A DNA stretch of 64,000 nucleotides from Marinobacter sp. BGYM27 (GTDB lineage Bacteria > Pseudomonadota > Gammaproteobacteria > Pseudomonadales > Oleiphilaceae): contig JANZNS010000007.1 of NCBI GenBank assembly GCA_025153445.1, positions 1 to 64,000 on the forward strand, given 5' to 3'. This document shows positions 1-8,914 of this stretch, piece by piece (the stretch's first letter is position 1; every line of letters starts with the position of its first letter). Under the pieces are notes generated by a model. The model was given only the letters and a program-made list of their open reading frames with translations, was not told the origin of the DNA and ran no database searches. Made by a program: the position numbers and the translations under genes.

Positions 1-49
1 CCTTCAGGATCTTGACGATCTGTGACTCGCTATACCGTGATTTCTTCAT
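1..49 (-). CDS. IS3-family transposase OrfA, N-terminal fragment (window edge)
   Basis: Only 16 codons are inside the window. They read MKKSRYSESQIVKILK, which is the characteristic beginning of the helix-turn-helix OrfA protein of IS3-family elements (IS407/IS3-like groups). A GGAG sequence lies about five bases before the ATG. OrfA binds the terminal repeats and is normally fused to OrfB by programmed frameshifting to make the active transposase. The rest lies off the left end, so whether the element is intact cannot be judged. Confidence 0.7.
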   Translation of the reverse strand, partial: MKKSRYSESQIVKILK

Positions 50-123
50 GCCGTTCTCCATTTGCCTCATTGTAGGCTGGAGAACTCTAATTACGCATGC
101 ACCGATTTTAGGGGATGGTTACA
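1..123 (-). mobile_element. Terminal part of an IS3-family insertion sequence, cut by the window edge
   Basis: The first 49 bases read on the minus strand as the start of an IS3-type OrfA. Upstream of that start the minus strand runs for about 75 bases to a TGTAACCATCCCCTAAAATC sequence whose outer end lies at about position 123. A TG-starting end a few tens of bases before orfA is typical of IS3 elements, so I place the terminus there by inference. The other end and the target duplication lie outside the window. It flanks the Rhs cassette and may have helped move or trim it. Confidence 0.5.
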
Positions 124-320
124 GGCTGAGGAGATGGACAGGATGTGTTGTGGGATGGTGGGTGAAAAATAATCACCAAATCACTTGCTCCGCAAGAGGC
201 CTCGCTCTTGTGCTCACATCTATTCTATTTTGTTAGCATTCGAATTTTTTCCAATCGGACTTTAGAAAGGCAACCCAATCTGTGAATAGCAGCTTGAATG
301 AAGCTAAACTAAAGCTCTCA
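124..320. other. Gene-free spacer between the IS end and the small orphan gene
   Basis: No convincing coding frame, hairpin with a T-tract or RNA gene is visible. The stretch from about 220 is AT-rich compared with the Rhs core, like the small genes that follow. A 74-codon plus-strand open frame over 12-236 crosses the IS end and has no family resemblance, so I do not call it. Confidence 0.5.
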
Positions 321-572
321 CTACCGCCGCCACAATCCCCAATTAAAATAATCTAGCTCTACTGAGTGATTTGGATAAAATGTCAAAACCAAGTCATCCC
401 TTTCAACTTCAATTGCTTTTTGAATACCGGACTCTACCTCCTTAATTGCAGCATCTATTTCCTTTATTCGTGACGGAGCGAGTTCGGAGGAAATAAAGTC
501 CCCAACTGAATTTGCCCCGAAAACCTCACAGACAGGAAAGTTCGCCTCATTTATATAGAACTTATAGTTCAT
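321..572 (-). CDS. Small hypothetical protein, possible orphan immunity protein
   Basis: This 83-residue protein has no family I recognise. It is acidic with no signal peptide or membrane segment, and it ends in an aromatic stretch (LDYFNWGLWRR). A GAGGGG ribosome site six bases before the ATG argues that it is translated. It is the last gene of the minus-strand vgrG-DUF4123-rhs-immunity series, 139 bases after the probable immunity gene, and is AT-rich like that gene. Small cytosolic genes in this position are often immunity genes left by displaced Rhs tips. That role here is inference from position only. Confidence 0.55.
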   Translation of the reverse strand: MNYKFYINEANFPVCEVFGANSVGDFISSELAPSRIKEIDAAIKEVESGIQKAIEVERDDLVLTFYPNHSVELDYFNWGLWRR

Positions 573-711
573 TTTGACCCCTCAAATTTATTCGTGCATA
601 GGCCATGCTGTCCGTACTTCGAGGGGGCGATTTATATCGTCAGCATAACCTTGAACCTTCATGCCAGAGGTCGACTCCCCTTGCCGTTTATTCAGGGCTC
701 GAAGGCAACCG

Positions 712-1125
712 CTAGAGCTCTCTGACAACTAGACTGTTCTTTGACTTGGGCATCTCTAAAAACTCTCTCCAAGCAAAAACGGCGTTCTGAAATTCGCTCA
801 AAGAGAAACGGCCATCTGGGTTGTCTATCAGGTGATCATCCAACAGAATGTCGATTTGAACAGTCGGCATCCGAATTATGGCTTCAACATCCTCGCCTTC
901 TATCTCGAACTCTTCCACCTCCTTTTCAGCTACCCTATTTATCTTTTTCAAGATATCTTCACAATCATTTGGGTTGCTCGCTAGAAAGGGCAAGGTATCC
1001 GCTAAAAATTTTTTATAACGCTGTACCTCTGAGCTATTCTCCCCCGAAATCTCACGTCTACTGTATAGAACCTCTCCCGCGACGGGATGTTTAACGCCCT
1101 CTACGTATGATAGCTTGAGCTTCAT
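712..1125 (-). CDS. Probable immunity protein for the Rhs EndoU-like toxin
   Basis: This 137-residue acidic cytosolic protein starts 13 bases after the Rhs stop codon. Its AGGAAGG ribosome site overlaps that stop, so toxin and this gene are translationally adjacent. I see no signal peptide, membrane segment or catalytic motif. The middle is charged and helical (VAEKEVEEFEIEGEDVEAII). Rhs and CDI toxins are almost always followed directly by a specific inhibitor that protects the producer, and this gene is in exactly that place. The sequence itself does not match an immunity family I can name, so function rests on position. Confidence 0.7.
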   Translation of the reverse strand: MKLKLSYVEGVKHPVAGEVLYSRREISGENSSEVQRYKKFLADTLPFLASNPNDCEDILKKINRVAEKEVEEFEIEGEDVEAIIRMPTVQIDILLDDHLIDNPDGRFSLSEFQNAVFAWREFLEMPKSKNSLVVREL

Positions 1126-1138
1126 ATTTCACGCCTTC

Positions 1139-1582
1139 CTAAATCGAGCCTTGGTAAACTGGGTAAACAGTAACTCTTGGTGCAATGAATCCGCGCACGT
1201 GGACGCCGGATGGCGTCACTGACTCCCAAACATCTCCGTCGATGAACCTATCTGAACTATTCCATGCAGCGTCGACTTCTTGCATGATTCGATTACGATC
1301 CCACCCCTTCGGAAACATCGTATTAGTTGCATTGTTGCTTGTTTTAGTGAGCCATTGCCCAGGGTTTTTAGGATCCGGCATTTGGACTGTCGCTTGATAG
1401 ACTCCAGACGGATCTGGCGAACCTTCTGTGCCCTTAACAACCCGGACGTCGCCATGGAGCAAACTGTGCCCACCAGTTGGCTTACCCTTCCTGGTGTAGT
1501 CCGCTTTTAAAACATGATCATAATCTATTGGGGACTGGGGTAAGCGCTGAGTGTCGCCGGGGCAACACCCCTTTTCACTCGC
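1139..1582 (-). other. Exchangeable toxin tip of the Rhs protein
   Basis: This is the segment coding for everything after the conserved DPLGL end of the Rhs core. Base composition shifts here from the GC-rich core to a visibly more AT-rich sequence that continues through the immunity gene, the usual mark of tip-immunity exchange. The EndoU-type call rests on the GGHS, TMFP-x-GW and SGVHVRG motifs and the total length of about 140 residues. Confidence 0.7.
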
Positions 1583-4500
1583 CAACCCCAACGGATCCAC
1601 CCACCCCGTCGGATTGGGCACATACTGATAGCTATTCAGCCCACCTGCCAGTCCAATGGGATCGGGCGTCATAAACCGACCGTTAGCCGGATTGTAATAC
1701 CGGTGGCGGTTGTAGTGCAGGCCGGTTTCGGGGTCGTAGTACTGGCCCTGGAAGCGTAGGGGGTTCTGGACGACTGCGATGTCTTTTTTGACAACGCTGC
1801 CGTAGGCCCGGTAGGTGGCGGACCAGACGATATCCCCGGACGCGGTGGTCATCTCCTGCGGGGTGCCGAGGTGGTCCAGGTGGTAGTAATAGACTTGGGA
1901 CTGTTCCGGCCCCTGACCTTCGGACAGGGCCAGCGGGCGGAAGCTGTCGGGTTCATAAAGGTAGCTGCGGTAATCGTCACCGGTTTCTTCGGCGATCAGG
2001 CGGTCGCCTTGCCAGATGAACTCTGTGCGTTTGGAATCGTCTTCCTTGGCGATGCGGCGGCCAAAGGCGTCGTATTCGTAGCGGAAGCGGCGACCGTCCG
2101 GGCGTTCGACTTCGATCAGGCGGTGTTCGCAGTCGTAGCGATAGTAGGTAACCAGCTTCTGGCCCTTACCGCGCGCTTCTTCTACCAGATTGCCAAATTC
2201 ATCGTAGCGATAATGGCAATCTCCGTGCATGTTCAGGCGGTTGCCCTGTACGTTGGCGTTGTTCTGCGGGGACGGGCTCTGGGTCTGTTCCAGCAGGTTG
2301 CCGGCGGGGTCATGGATCAGTTGTTCATAGACATCGCCACGGACGCCGGTGAGGCGATCTCGGGGATCGTAGACGTATTCCCGCAGGCCCTTGCGGGTGT
2401 CCTGTACTGATTTGAGATTGCCGGCGCCGTCGTACTGATAATCACGCTGGTAGAAAATGTCCTTGATGCGCTGCTGGTGCAGGCGATGCTGGGTCAGGCG
2501 GCCCTCGTCGTCATAGACATAGGCGCTCAGCAGATCGCCCTGCTCTCGCTCCAGCTCTTCGCCGGTGGCGGCCATGCGGTGACGGGTCAACACTTGGCCG
2601 TTCAGGTCGATGCCGGCGAGTTGTCCCTGGCCGTCACGGTGATAGGCAAGTGCCTGCCCATCAGGCAGTGTCATGCCATTCAGGCGATCGAATGCATCGT
2701 ATTGATAACTGAGTGTCGCCCAGCCCTGATGCTCCGTTTTTAGCAAGCCTTGTGCGTCGTACTGAAATGCCAGCGGCCAGTTGCCATCATCCACCGCAAC
2801 CAGTTCGCCATCCTTGCCATAGCGATACTGCACTTCGCGGCCATCCGGCAGCACTTTGGTCAGCAGTTGCCCTTGGGCATCCCGCTGGTACTGGGTGGTT
2901 TGCAGCGCTTCGGCTGCGGTGCCGAACTCGGTCTTTTCGGTGAGGTGGCCGTTCAGATCGTAGCCATAGGCCGTGCGGCGGCCATCAAATGCAGTCTCCT
3001 GCCGCACCAGTCCGTTAGGGTAATAATCAATGCCGTACTGTTCGCCGCGTTCGTTTTCAATGCGGGTCAGCAGGAAGCGGTGATTATCGTACTGGTATTT
3101 GAGCTGGCTGCCGTCAGGGTTGATGCGGCGGCTCAGCAGGTGCAGTTTGCGATCGTATTCGTAACGGGTCTCACGGCCTTTTTCGTCTACAAAGCGGGTG
3201 ACCTTGCCAAAGCTGTTGTAGCTGTACTGGCGCGTTTTGTTACCGGCGAGGCGCTCCTCGATAACCCGCCCGACCCCATCATAGCGATACTGGGTGATCG
3301 CGCCCCGGGCATCTTTTTTCGCTAGCAAGCGGCCGAACTCATCGTACCGGTATTTGTAGATAGCGCCGGTCGGGGTTTGCTCGTCCAGCAACTGGCCTTT
3401 GTTATTCCAGGACCAGAGGTGTTTACGGGCATCCGGGAGAACCACCCGGGTGAGATGCCCTTGCCGGTCATAGGTATAGGTGGTCTGGCGTCCGCGGGAA
3501 TCGATCTCTTTCGACAGATCGCCGGTAGCGGTGTAATCGAACTGCCAGGTCTGGCCGTTGCGATGAATTTCAGCGATGCGCCCCTTTCTGTAGGAGAACA
3601 TGACCGGCACGCCGTCGGGTCCTGTTTTGGTGGTAAGCCTGCCTGCATCGTCATACTGATAAGACGTTTTAGCGCCCAGCGGATCAACGCTGGTGGTCAG
3701 GCGGCCCCTGGTATCGTATTCGTTGAGATGGGTAGCGCCGTCAGGATCTGTTTTCTCCTGCAATTGCGCCGCGCCATCGTAGCGCCAGACTTCTTTGCTG
3801 CCATCAACATAGGTGACGGTGCAGGTGTGCTGGTCGTCGTCCCAATCAAATTGGGTGTCGATCTCCGCTGTGTCGCCCCACTGCCGAACGCAGCGCCCTT
3901 TGGGTGTGGCCTCGTCCCAGGCCAGATGGAAACGGTAGCCGCTCGCCAGCGTGCGCTGGACCAGCATGTGATTGTCGAAGGCGTACTGCTCGGTTTCACC
4001 GGCGGCGTTGGTCGCTTCAACCAGATCGCCATTGTTGTCATAGATGTAGGTGAACGCTGTCTGGAGCCTTACCCAGACCAGGCCATCGTCGGTAATCTTG
4101 CGATGCAGGCGTGTAAGCGCGACCAGCGTGTTGTCTTGGTACTCAAAAGCCAGCGCTTGTTCGGCATCGTTGATGATCTGCTGCAACCTGCCGTGTGTGT
4201 CGTACCCCACATGAAGCTGATTGCCGTAGCGATCGCAGATACGGGTCAGAAGCCCGGCATCGCCGTCCCGCCGGAAGTGATAGCGGGGCTGCTTTTCGCC
4301 GGCGCAAACCACGTAGTCATCGCCATCGCGCCAGATGGCCATGCCTGCCTGGGAATTACTGGCAAACGGGTTGGTGTCGACTGCCGGCAGATGCGTGTTC
4401 TTGCCTTCATGGTCATGCCAGATAATTCCGTCTGACTCAAAGCTCAGGCTGTGGTTGAGGCTATGGCGCCAGCCGTAACCCATAGTGAGTTTGCGATCAC

Positions 4501-5962
4501 TACTGCCGGAGCGGTAAAGGCGTTTGAAATCAAACGGCATCGGCCCGGGCAGTTGCGCATCGGTCAGTTCCAGCAATTCTTCGCCGGTTACTGTGCTGAC
4601 GGGATCTGCACAGGTTTCTGTTGATTCGTTGTCTTTGGTGGCACGGCCCTGATCAGTGGTTGACGGCGAAGGCTCATCCGGCCCATGCGGGGTGGCTGCG
4701 CGCTCGCTGACGGAGGAGCTATCCCTTCCTGATGATTGCAGTGGCAGCCCGTGATCATCCGCCGCCATGGACTGATAAGCCGTGTCATGCTGAACCTGAA
4801 AATCCGCACCCCGGCGTGTATTGCCAGTCGACAGCGGCATGTCACCAGCCACCTGTATGGCACGATGATTGGTGCCGATGTCGTCCATGTATTTCTGGAA
4901 GCCTTCTGCCAGCTTCGCCAGGAACGGCCCAAGCCCCATATTGTCAGGCGTGGCGCTTCCGGCACGGCCAACCGCTTTGGCGGCCGCCTTGGTGCCAATC
5001 CGCGTGCCGTATTTGGCCGCAAGACCAGCACCGCCGGTGATGATCAGTCCGACCACCACATCAAACAGCACTTGCCCTATCAACTCGCCCGCCATCTCTG
5101 CCAGCTGCGTCGGCGGCAGCATGCGAAAGTACTGACGCATGGTGTACATCACAATGAACAGGAAGATTTCATCATTGGCGACAAGGCAGGCTTTCAGGTA
5201 GGCGTCATCGGCCTGTTTGAGCTTCTCCATTTGCTCCGCCATGTCGTCTGGCATATCGGAAAAGTCGTAATCCATCAGGCCGCAGATCACATCGTAGATG
5301 CGGCGAAGGTCATCAAGGATGTTAGTGAAACCATCGGCCAGGCCGTTCAGCGCGCGCGCTTGAATCTCGGCAGCCTGCGCTGGGCCTGCCATTGATATAT
5401 AGCTATCCCACTCACCGCTGATACCGCCGTTCCAGGCGTTCAGAAGCACAGAGCTGCATGATTCGATAAAGCCGTCATAGGTCGCATAAAGTGCGTCCAT
5501 TTCGGCTTTGGTTATATTGGGGGAAAGAACGACCCGGTATTCCTTGCCGGGCGTTACGGTCACTTCCGCAAGTCCGTTAGCATCGGTAACGCCGGTCGTT
5601 ACGGTTTCCCAGCTGTCGCCGCCGTACCAGGTACCTGCGTTTTCCTGGACCTCGAACTGGGTCTCAGGAATAGGCGTTTTCTTTATGTTTTCATGGAAGT
5701 GCGCGATTTTAATAACGCGCTTTTCTTCACAGGGGGCGACCGTTGATGACACCACCTCATCGTCGTCAGAGGCGGCGCTGGTGCTTTCACCATTGACCTC
5801 CAACACTTGCTCGTGACCCAGGAATATCGACTTGAACCAGTCATCGTTCCAGTCGTTATAGTTATTGACGACGGCCTCCCGGAGCTCCCGGGTCAGGGCA
5901 TTGATGTCCGGTTTAACCGAATCAGTCTGCGAGTCATTCGCGACAGCTGCTGTGGTGTCCAT
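1139..5962 (-). CDS. Rhs-family polymorphic toxin with C-terminal EndoU-like nuclease
   Basis: A 1607-residue type VI effector. Residues 1-450 are a variable N-terminal region with one hydrophobic segment near 296-316 (GQVLFDVVVGLIITGGAGLA) and no PAAR motif that I can see. The Rhs core starts near 451 with the DUF6531-type region and continues through many YD repeats, such as YRYDEFGRL and YQYDAFDRL. It closes with the diagnostic GWVDPLGL at about 1460. The 147-residue tip carries GGHSLLHGDVRVV, TNTMFPKGW and WESVTPSGVHVRGF, which fit bacterial EndoU nucleases; the candidate catalytic His are 1499 and 1503. EndoU tips of CDI toxins cleave tRNA, so RNA cleavage in rival cells is expected. It lies nine bases after the DUF4123 adaptor gene and before its immunity gene. 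Confidence 0.88.
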   Translation of the reverse strand: MDTTAAVANDSQTDSVKPDINALTRELREAVVNNYNDWNDDWFKSIFLGHEQVLEVNGESTSAASDDDEVVSSTVAPCEEKRVIKIAHFHENIKKTPIPETQFEVQENAGTWYGGDSWETVTTGVTDANGLAEVTVTPGKEYRVVLSPNITKAEMDALYATYDGFIESCSSVLLNAWNGGISGEWDSYISMAGPAQAAEIQARALNGLADGFTNILDDLRRIYDVICGLMDYDFSDMPDDMAEQMEKLKQADDAYLKACLVANDEIFLFIVMYTMRQYFRMLPPTQLAEMAGELIGQVLFDVVVGLIITGGAGLAAKYGTRIGTKAAAKAVGRAGSATPDNMGLGPFLAKLAEGFQKYMDDIGTNHRAIQVAGDMPLSTGNTRRGADFQVQHDTAYQSMAADDHGLPLQSSGRDSSSVSERAATPHGPDEPSPSTTDQGRATKDNESTETCADPVSTVTGEELLELTDAQLPGPMPFDFKRLYRSGSSDRKLTMGYGWRHSLNHSLSFESDGIIWHDHEGKNTHLPAVDTNPFASNSQAGMAIWRDGDDYVVCAGEKQPRYHFRRDGDAGLLTRICDRYGNQLHVGYDTHGRLQQIINDAEQALAFEYQDNTLVALTRLHRKITDDGLVWVRLQTAFTYIYDNNGDLVEATNAAGETEQYAFDNHMLVQRTLASGYRFHLAWDEATPKGRCVRQWGDTAEIDTQFDWDDDQHTCTVTYVDGSKEVWRYDGAAQLQEKTDPDGATHLNEYDTRGRLTTSVDPLGAKTSYQYDDAGRLTTKTGPDGVPVMFSYRKGRIAEIHRNGQTWQFDYTATGDLSKEIDSRGRQTTYTYDRQGHLTRVVLPDARKHLWSWNNKGQLLDEQTPTGAIYKYRYDEFGRLLAKKDARGAITQYRYDGVGRVIEERLAGNKTRQYSYNSFGKVTRFVDEKGRETRYEYDRKLHLLSRRINPDGSQLKYQYDNHRFLLTRIENERGEQYGIDYYPNGLVRQETAFDGRRTAYGYDLNGHLTEKTEFGTAAEALQTTQYQRDAQGQLLTKVLPDGREVQYRYGKDGELVAVDDGNWPLAFQYDAQGLLKTEHQGWATLSYQYDAFDRLNGMTLPDGQALAYHRDGQGQLAGIDLNGQVLTRHRMAATGEELEREQGDLLSAYVYDDEGRLTQHRLHQQRIKDIFYQRDYQYDGAGNLKSVQDTRKGLREYVYDPRDRLTGVRGDVYEQLIHDPAGNLLEQTQSPSPQNNANVQGNRLNMHGDCHYRYDEFGNLVEEARGKGQKLVTYYRYDCEHRLIEVERPDGRRFRYEYDAFGRRIAKEDDSKRTEFIWQGDRLIAEETGDDYRSYLYEPDSFRPLALSEGQGPEQSQVYYYHLDHLGTPQEMTTASGDIVWSATYRAYGSVVKKDIAVVQNPLRFQGQYYDPETGLHYNRHRYYNPANGRFMTPDPIGLAGGLNSYQYVPNPTGWVDPLGLASEKGCCPGDTQRLPQSPIDYDHVLKADYTRKGKPTGGHSLLHGDVRVVKGTEGSPDPSGVYQATVQMPDPKNPGQWLTKTSNNATNTMFPKGWDRNRIMQEVDAAWNSSDRFIDGDVWESVTPSGVHVRGFIAPRVTVYPVYQGSI

Positions 5963-5971
5963 GGGTAATCC

Positions 5972-6784
5972 TTACCTTGAATGAGTGCGCTCAGCTTCCT
6001 GCTGAAGGCGTTGCTGCAGAGTCTGCAGCGTTGTCTGATCAATCTCTGTTACTGGCCCGTCGCCGATAACCCGGCGCAGGTGACGCTGCACCTTCTGGCG
6101 CGCAACCGGCGCCGGATAGGCTGCAATCGGTGAATGCTCAACCTTGTGGAGCGCGGCCACGGTGTTGTCAACGAGCACATCACGGCAGTGACTCGCCAGT
6201 GCCTGCTCGGCAGCCGGCGGCAGCACAAACCAGGGGAAGGCTTTTTCGCCATCAAAAACAGGCGCTGCCGGGTGCAGCCTCTCCTTCCCGTCCGGAGCAA
6301 TCCATGACGAAACGGGCCCAAGTAAAGCGGCTTGATGTGCGCTGTCGAGACTGTCGAACAGAGGCGCCAGAAAGCGCGCATCCCAGTGCCGGAAAAACAC
6401 CGCTTTGCCGGCAGCACCGCTTTTGCCGATGGTGATCTGAGTCAGGCTTCGAAGATGGGCAAATAGGCTGTCCATTGGTTCAGTGGACAAAGCTGCCCAG
6501 CCCCAATCTGGCGCATCACAGCTATCTATCCAGTCAACAAAGGGGCTGGTCATACTGATCTCTGCGAGATACGGCATGACGGGCTGCCAGCCTGCGTATG
6601 GCGTGCCGAGATAGAGCGGCAGTGCCGTCAGGCCGTCCTTATCGAAAAAATGACGTACCGGCTCTGCCTGACTGGTGCCGCTCAGCACCAGATAAATACG
6701 CGCGCTTTCGCCACTCGCACTATTCGCTTCAACACGTTCAAGCGCAGCTTCCAGTGAAGCTCTGAAGGTCAGTGGTTCAGACAT
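5972..6784 (-). CDS. DUF4123 family type VI effector adaptor (Tap/TEC-like)
   Basis: The 270-residue protein matches the DUF4123 layout. It opens with a short beta-alpha start (IYLVLSGTSQAEPVRHFF), followed by a loop region with YLGTPYAGWQPVMPYL and a FRHWDARFLAPLFDSL segment typical of the family. DUF4123 proteins bind a specific effector and load it on the VgrG spike. The gene overlaps the end of vgrG by eight bases and ends nine bases before the rhs start, so the order VgrG, adaptor, effector matches known cargo cassettes. It has no signal peptide, as expected for a cytosolic chaperone. Confidence 0.85.
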   Translation of the reverse strand: MSEPLTFRASLEAALERVEANSASGESARIYLVLSGTSQAEPVRHFFDKDGLTALPLYLGTPYAGWQPVMPYLAEISMTSPFVDWIDSCDAPDWGWAALSTEPMDSLFAHLRSLTQITIGKSGAAGKAVFFRHWDARFLAPLFDSLDSAHQAALLGPVSSWIAPDGKERLHPAAPVFDGEKAFPWFVLPPAAEQALASHCRDVLVDNTVAALHKVEHSPIAAYPAPVARQKVQRHLRRVIGDGPVTEIDQTTLQTLQQRLQQEAERTHSR

Positions 6785-8834
6785 TGCAGACGCCGTCCCG
6801 ACACTTCACACACTCTTCGCAGAAAGGCACCGCCGCCTGGAGGTTGGCGAACTGAGGCGCAGTCAAAGGCACTTCTGCCAGCATTGCCGGCGCAATCGCC
6901 TGATGCACGAATTTTTCCAGATCCTGAGGCATACCCGGCCCCTGCGCGCCCTGCCCGGAACCACTGCCGGGCGAGCCACCAGAATTGATTTTCAGAGTGG
7001 CACCAGAGAGCGTGACACCGCTCGGATCAAGCTTGATGAAGCTTCCACCGGCGGCGATGGTCAGTTCCGCCCCTGCATCCAGCACAACCTTGGCGCCGGC
7101 CTTGTAGTGCACTTCGCTGCCCGCTTCGCTGAGCATCGAGGTGGCATTCTTCTGGTGGTAGGTGCCGCCCACCGTCAGGCTGCTGTCACCGCCAACCTTC
7201 TCCCGCTTCTCGCCATCCACCGTGTGGTGATCATTGGCCTTGATATGACTGACCCGGTCATTGTCCACGGTGAGGTGGCTGTTGTGATGAATGACTTCAG
7301 TGCGGTCGTTTTCGGTCAGCAGGTCCAGGTCTTTCTGGGCGTGGACGTAGATCTGTTCTTTATCGGCTTCGTCTTCAAAGCGCAGTTCGTTACTGCCTTC
7401 GCCCTTGTGGGTCTGGGTTTTCAGGGTGGTGCGGGTTTTGTGGGCCGGTAATTCATACGGCGGAGTGTTGGTGGCGTGGTAGGTGCGCCCGGTAATGATC
7501 GGCTGATCCGGATCGCCGTCCAGGAAGGACACAATGACTTCATGGCCGATTCTCGGGAGGGCCATAAACCCATAGCTGCCGCCGGCCCAGCCCTGGGAGA
7601 CGCGTAGCCAGGCACTGCTGTTGTCGTCGTTCTTGGAATAGCGGTCCCAGGGGAACCGAACTTTAACCCGGCCGTGTGCATCACAATGGATTTCTTCCCC
7701 CGGGGGGCCAGTGACGATGGCGACTTGCGGGCCATCCATACGGGGACGCTGGCTGTCTTTTAACTGGGGCCGCCAGGTGCGGTCGGCCGGAATGACGCTG
7801 AAGCGGTTGTTGTAGGTGGTGGACCCACTGCCGCCGTCTTCTTCCAGTGCCTGGGGTTGTGTGCCCTTGTGGGTGACACTGGTAATCAACCAGTCCCGGT
7901 TGAGGGAGTCAGCACTGTGTTCACTCAGCGTGAATTTGGCGCCGCTGGTAAAGTCCGCCCGGTTACTGGTGCCGGATGCGGTGCGGCTCTGGTTGCGCAG
8001 GCTGTCGAGGGTGGCCTCGGTAAAAGGTTGGCCACTGGCATCCTGTTTGAACCGGCCCGGGTAGTCGTAATGCTGGTAGTCGTCCCGATGGGGTAAATCA
8101 GCGCCACTGGTTTCATGCATCAGGGCATAGGCCGGGTTCTTGAAGGTGTAGTCCTTCAGCGCCACGCTGGCGACGGAGACGGTGTCCTGAGGTGTGAAGC
8201 TGAACACCGCCGGTTGGCGGCTGCTGCCGCCTGCAGTGGCGTTGTAGCCGGCCTCAGGCAACCCTGGCGCTTCCCGGTGGTGATCGGCCAGGATCAGGGT
8301 ATGCCCGCCCTGGCGGTGTTCAAAACGGTAATGCCAGCCTTCTTCGGCGGCTAAACGGGTGGCGAAGGCCAGATCGGATTCCCGGTGCTGGACGCAGTAT
8401 TCCCGTTCTTCTGAAGGGCGTTTGAGATTGAGTGTACGGTCGACGACACCCCGCTCATCCAACAGGGTCTGGACGATGGTTTCCGTGGTCTGCTGCTGGA
8501 AGATGCGGCTGTTGTGCATCAGCCCTAAACGCCAGAGAGCGGGCTGAACGATAGCCGAGTACTGGGTGCGGCGATGGCCGGTATCGCCCCGGCTGAAAGA
8601 GGACACCACGCCGTGGAAGCGGCGCAGAACGTCACCGTCCTGATACAGCACCAGTTCGGCATCCTGATCCAGTACGTCAGTGACCGCCAGATCATCAAAG
8701 GCACTGGCCAGATCCAGCTTGAGATGGAACAGGTCGGAGAGGCTTTCGGTCAGCTCGAATTCAACCACCGAGAAGGTGTCATCCGGCAAAGACCCGAGAC
8801 GGGCCGTGAACTGCAGGCCGGTGGGCTGGGGCAT
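6777..8834 (-). CDS. vgrG: Type VI secretion tip protein VgrG (TssI)
   Basis: A 685-residue VgrG. The N-terminal half is the gp27-like base (FTARLGSLPDDTFSVVEFEL, then LFHLKLDLAS). It is followed by the gp5 OB fold with PRMDGPQVAIVTGPPGEEI and GRVKVRFPWDR, then the VgrG signature WLRVSQGWAGGSYGFMALPR and IGHEVIVSFLDGDPDQPIITG. The C-terminal part is a beta-helix rich in valine-glycine repeats (HLTVDNDRVSHIK, SLTVGGTY). The last residues, CEECVKCRDGVC, carry four cysteines. VgrG trimers form the spike tip of the contractile machine. No other tss genes are in the window, so this is a satellite vgrG cassette served by a main cluster elsewhere. Confidence 0.93.
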   Translation of the reverse strand: MPQPTGLQFTARLGSLPDDTFSVVEFELTESLSDLFHLKLDLASAFDDLAVTDVLDQDAELVLYQDGDVLRRFHGVVSSFSRGDTGHRRTQYSAIVQPALWRLGLMHNSRIFQQQTTETIVQTLLDERGVVDRTLNLKRPSEEREYCVQHRESDLAFATRLAAEEGWHYRFEHRQGGHTLILADHHREAPGLPEAGYNATAGGSSRQPAVFSFTPQDTVSVASVALKDYTFKNPAYALMHETSGADLPHRDDYQHYDYPGRFKQDASGQPFTEATLDSLRNQSRTASGTSNRADFTSGAKFTLSEHSADSLNRDWLITSVTHKGTQPQALEEDGGSGSTTYNNRFSVIPADRTWRPQLKDSQRPRMDGPQVAIVTGPPGEEIHCDAHGRVKVRFPWDRYSKNDDNSSAWLRVSQGWAGGSYGFMALPRIGHEVIVSFLDGDPDQPIITGRTYHATNTPPYELPAHKTRTTLKTQTHKGEGSNELRFEDEADKEQIYVHAQKDLDLLTENDRTEVIHHNSHLTVDNDRVSHIKANDHHTVDGEKREKVGGDSSLTVGGTYHQKNATSMLSEAGSEVHYKAGAKVVLDAGAELTIAAGGSFIKLDPSGVTLSGATLKINSGGSPGSGSGQGAQGPGMPQDLEKFVHQAIAPAMLAEVPLTAPQFANLQAAVPFCEECVKCRDGVCNV

Positions 8835-8914
8835 GGTGTCGTCCTTGAATGTTCAAAGTGCGTGCGCGTCCTGCGCACGGGAGCCGAGGCTCTATATTCA
8901 GTTGTGCAAAAAGT

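Noticed and set aside
12..236. 74-codon plus-strand open frame at the left edge
   Set aside because: It runs through the inferred IS end, opposite the OrfA start, and has no protein-family features or ribosome site.
1871..4435. Long plus-strand open frames opposite the Rhs core (for example 3377-4435, 352 codons)
   Set aside because: They are antisense shadows of the YD-repeat region, caused by its regular codon pattern. The minus-strand Rhs frame has all family motifs.
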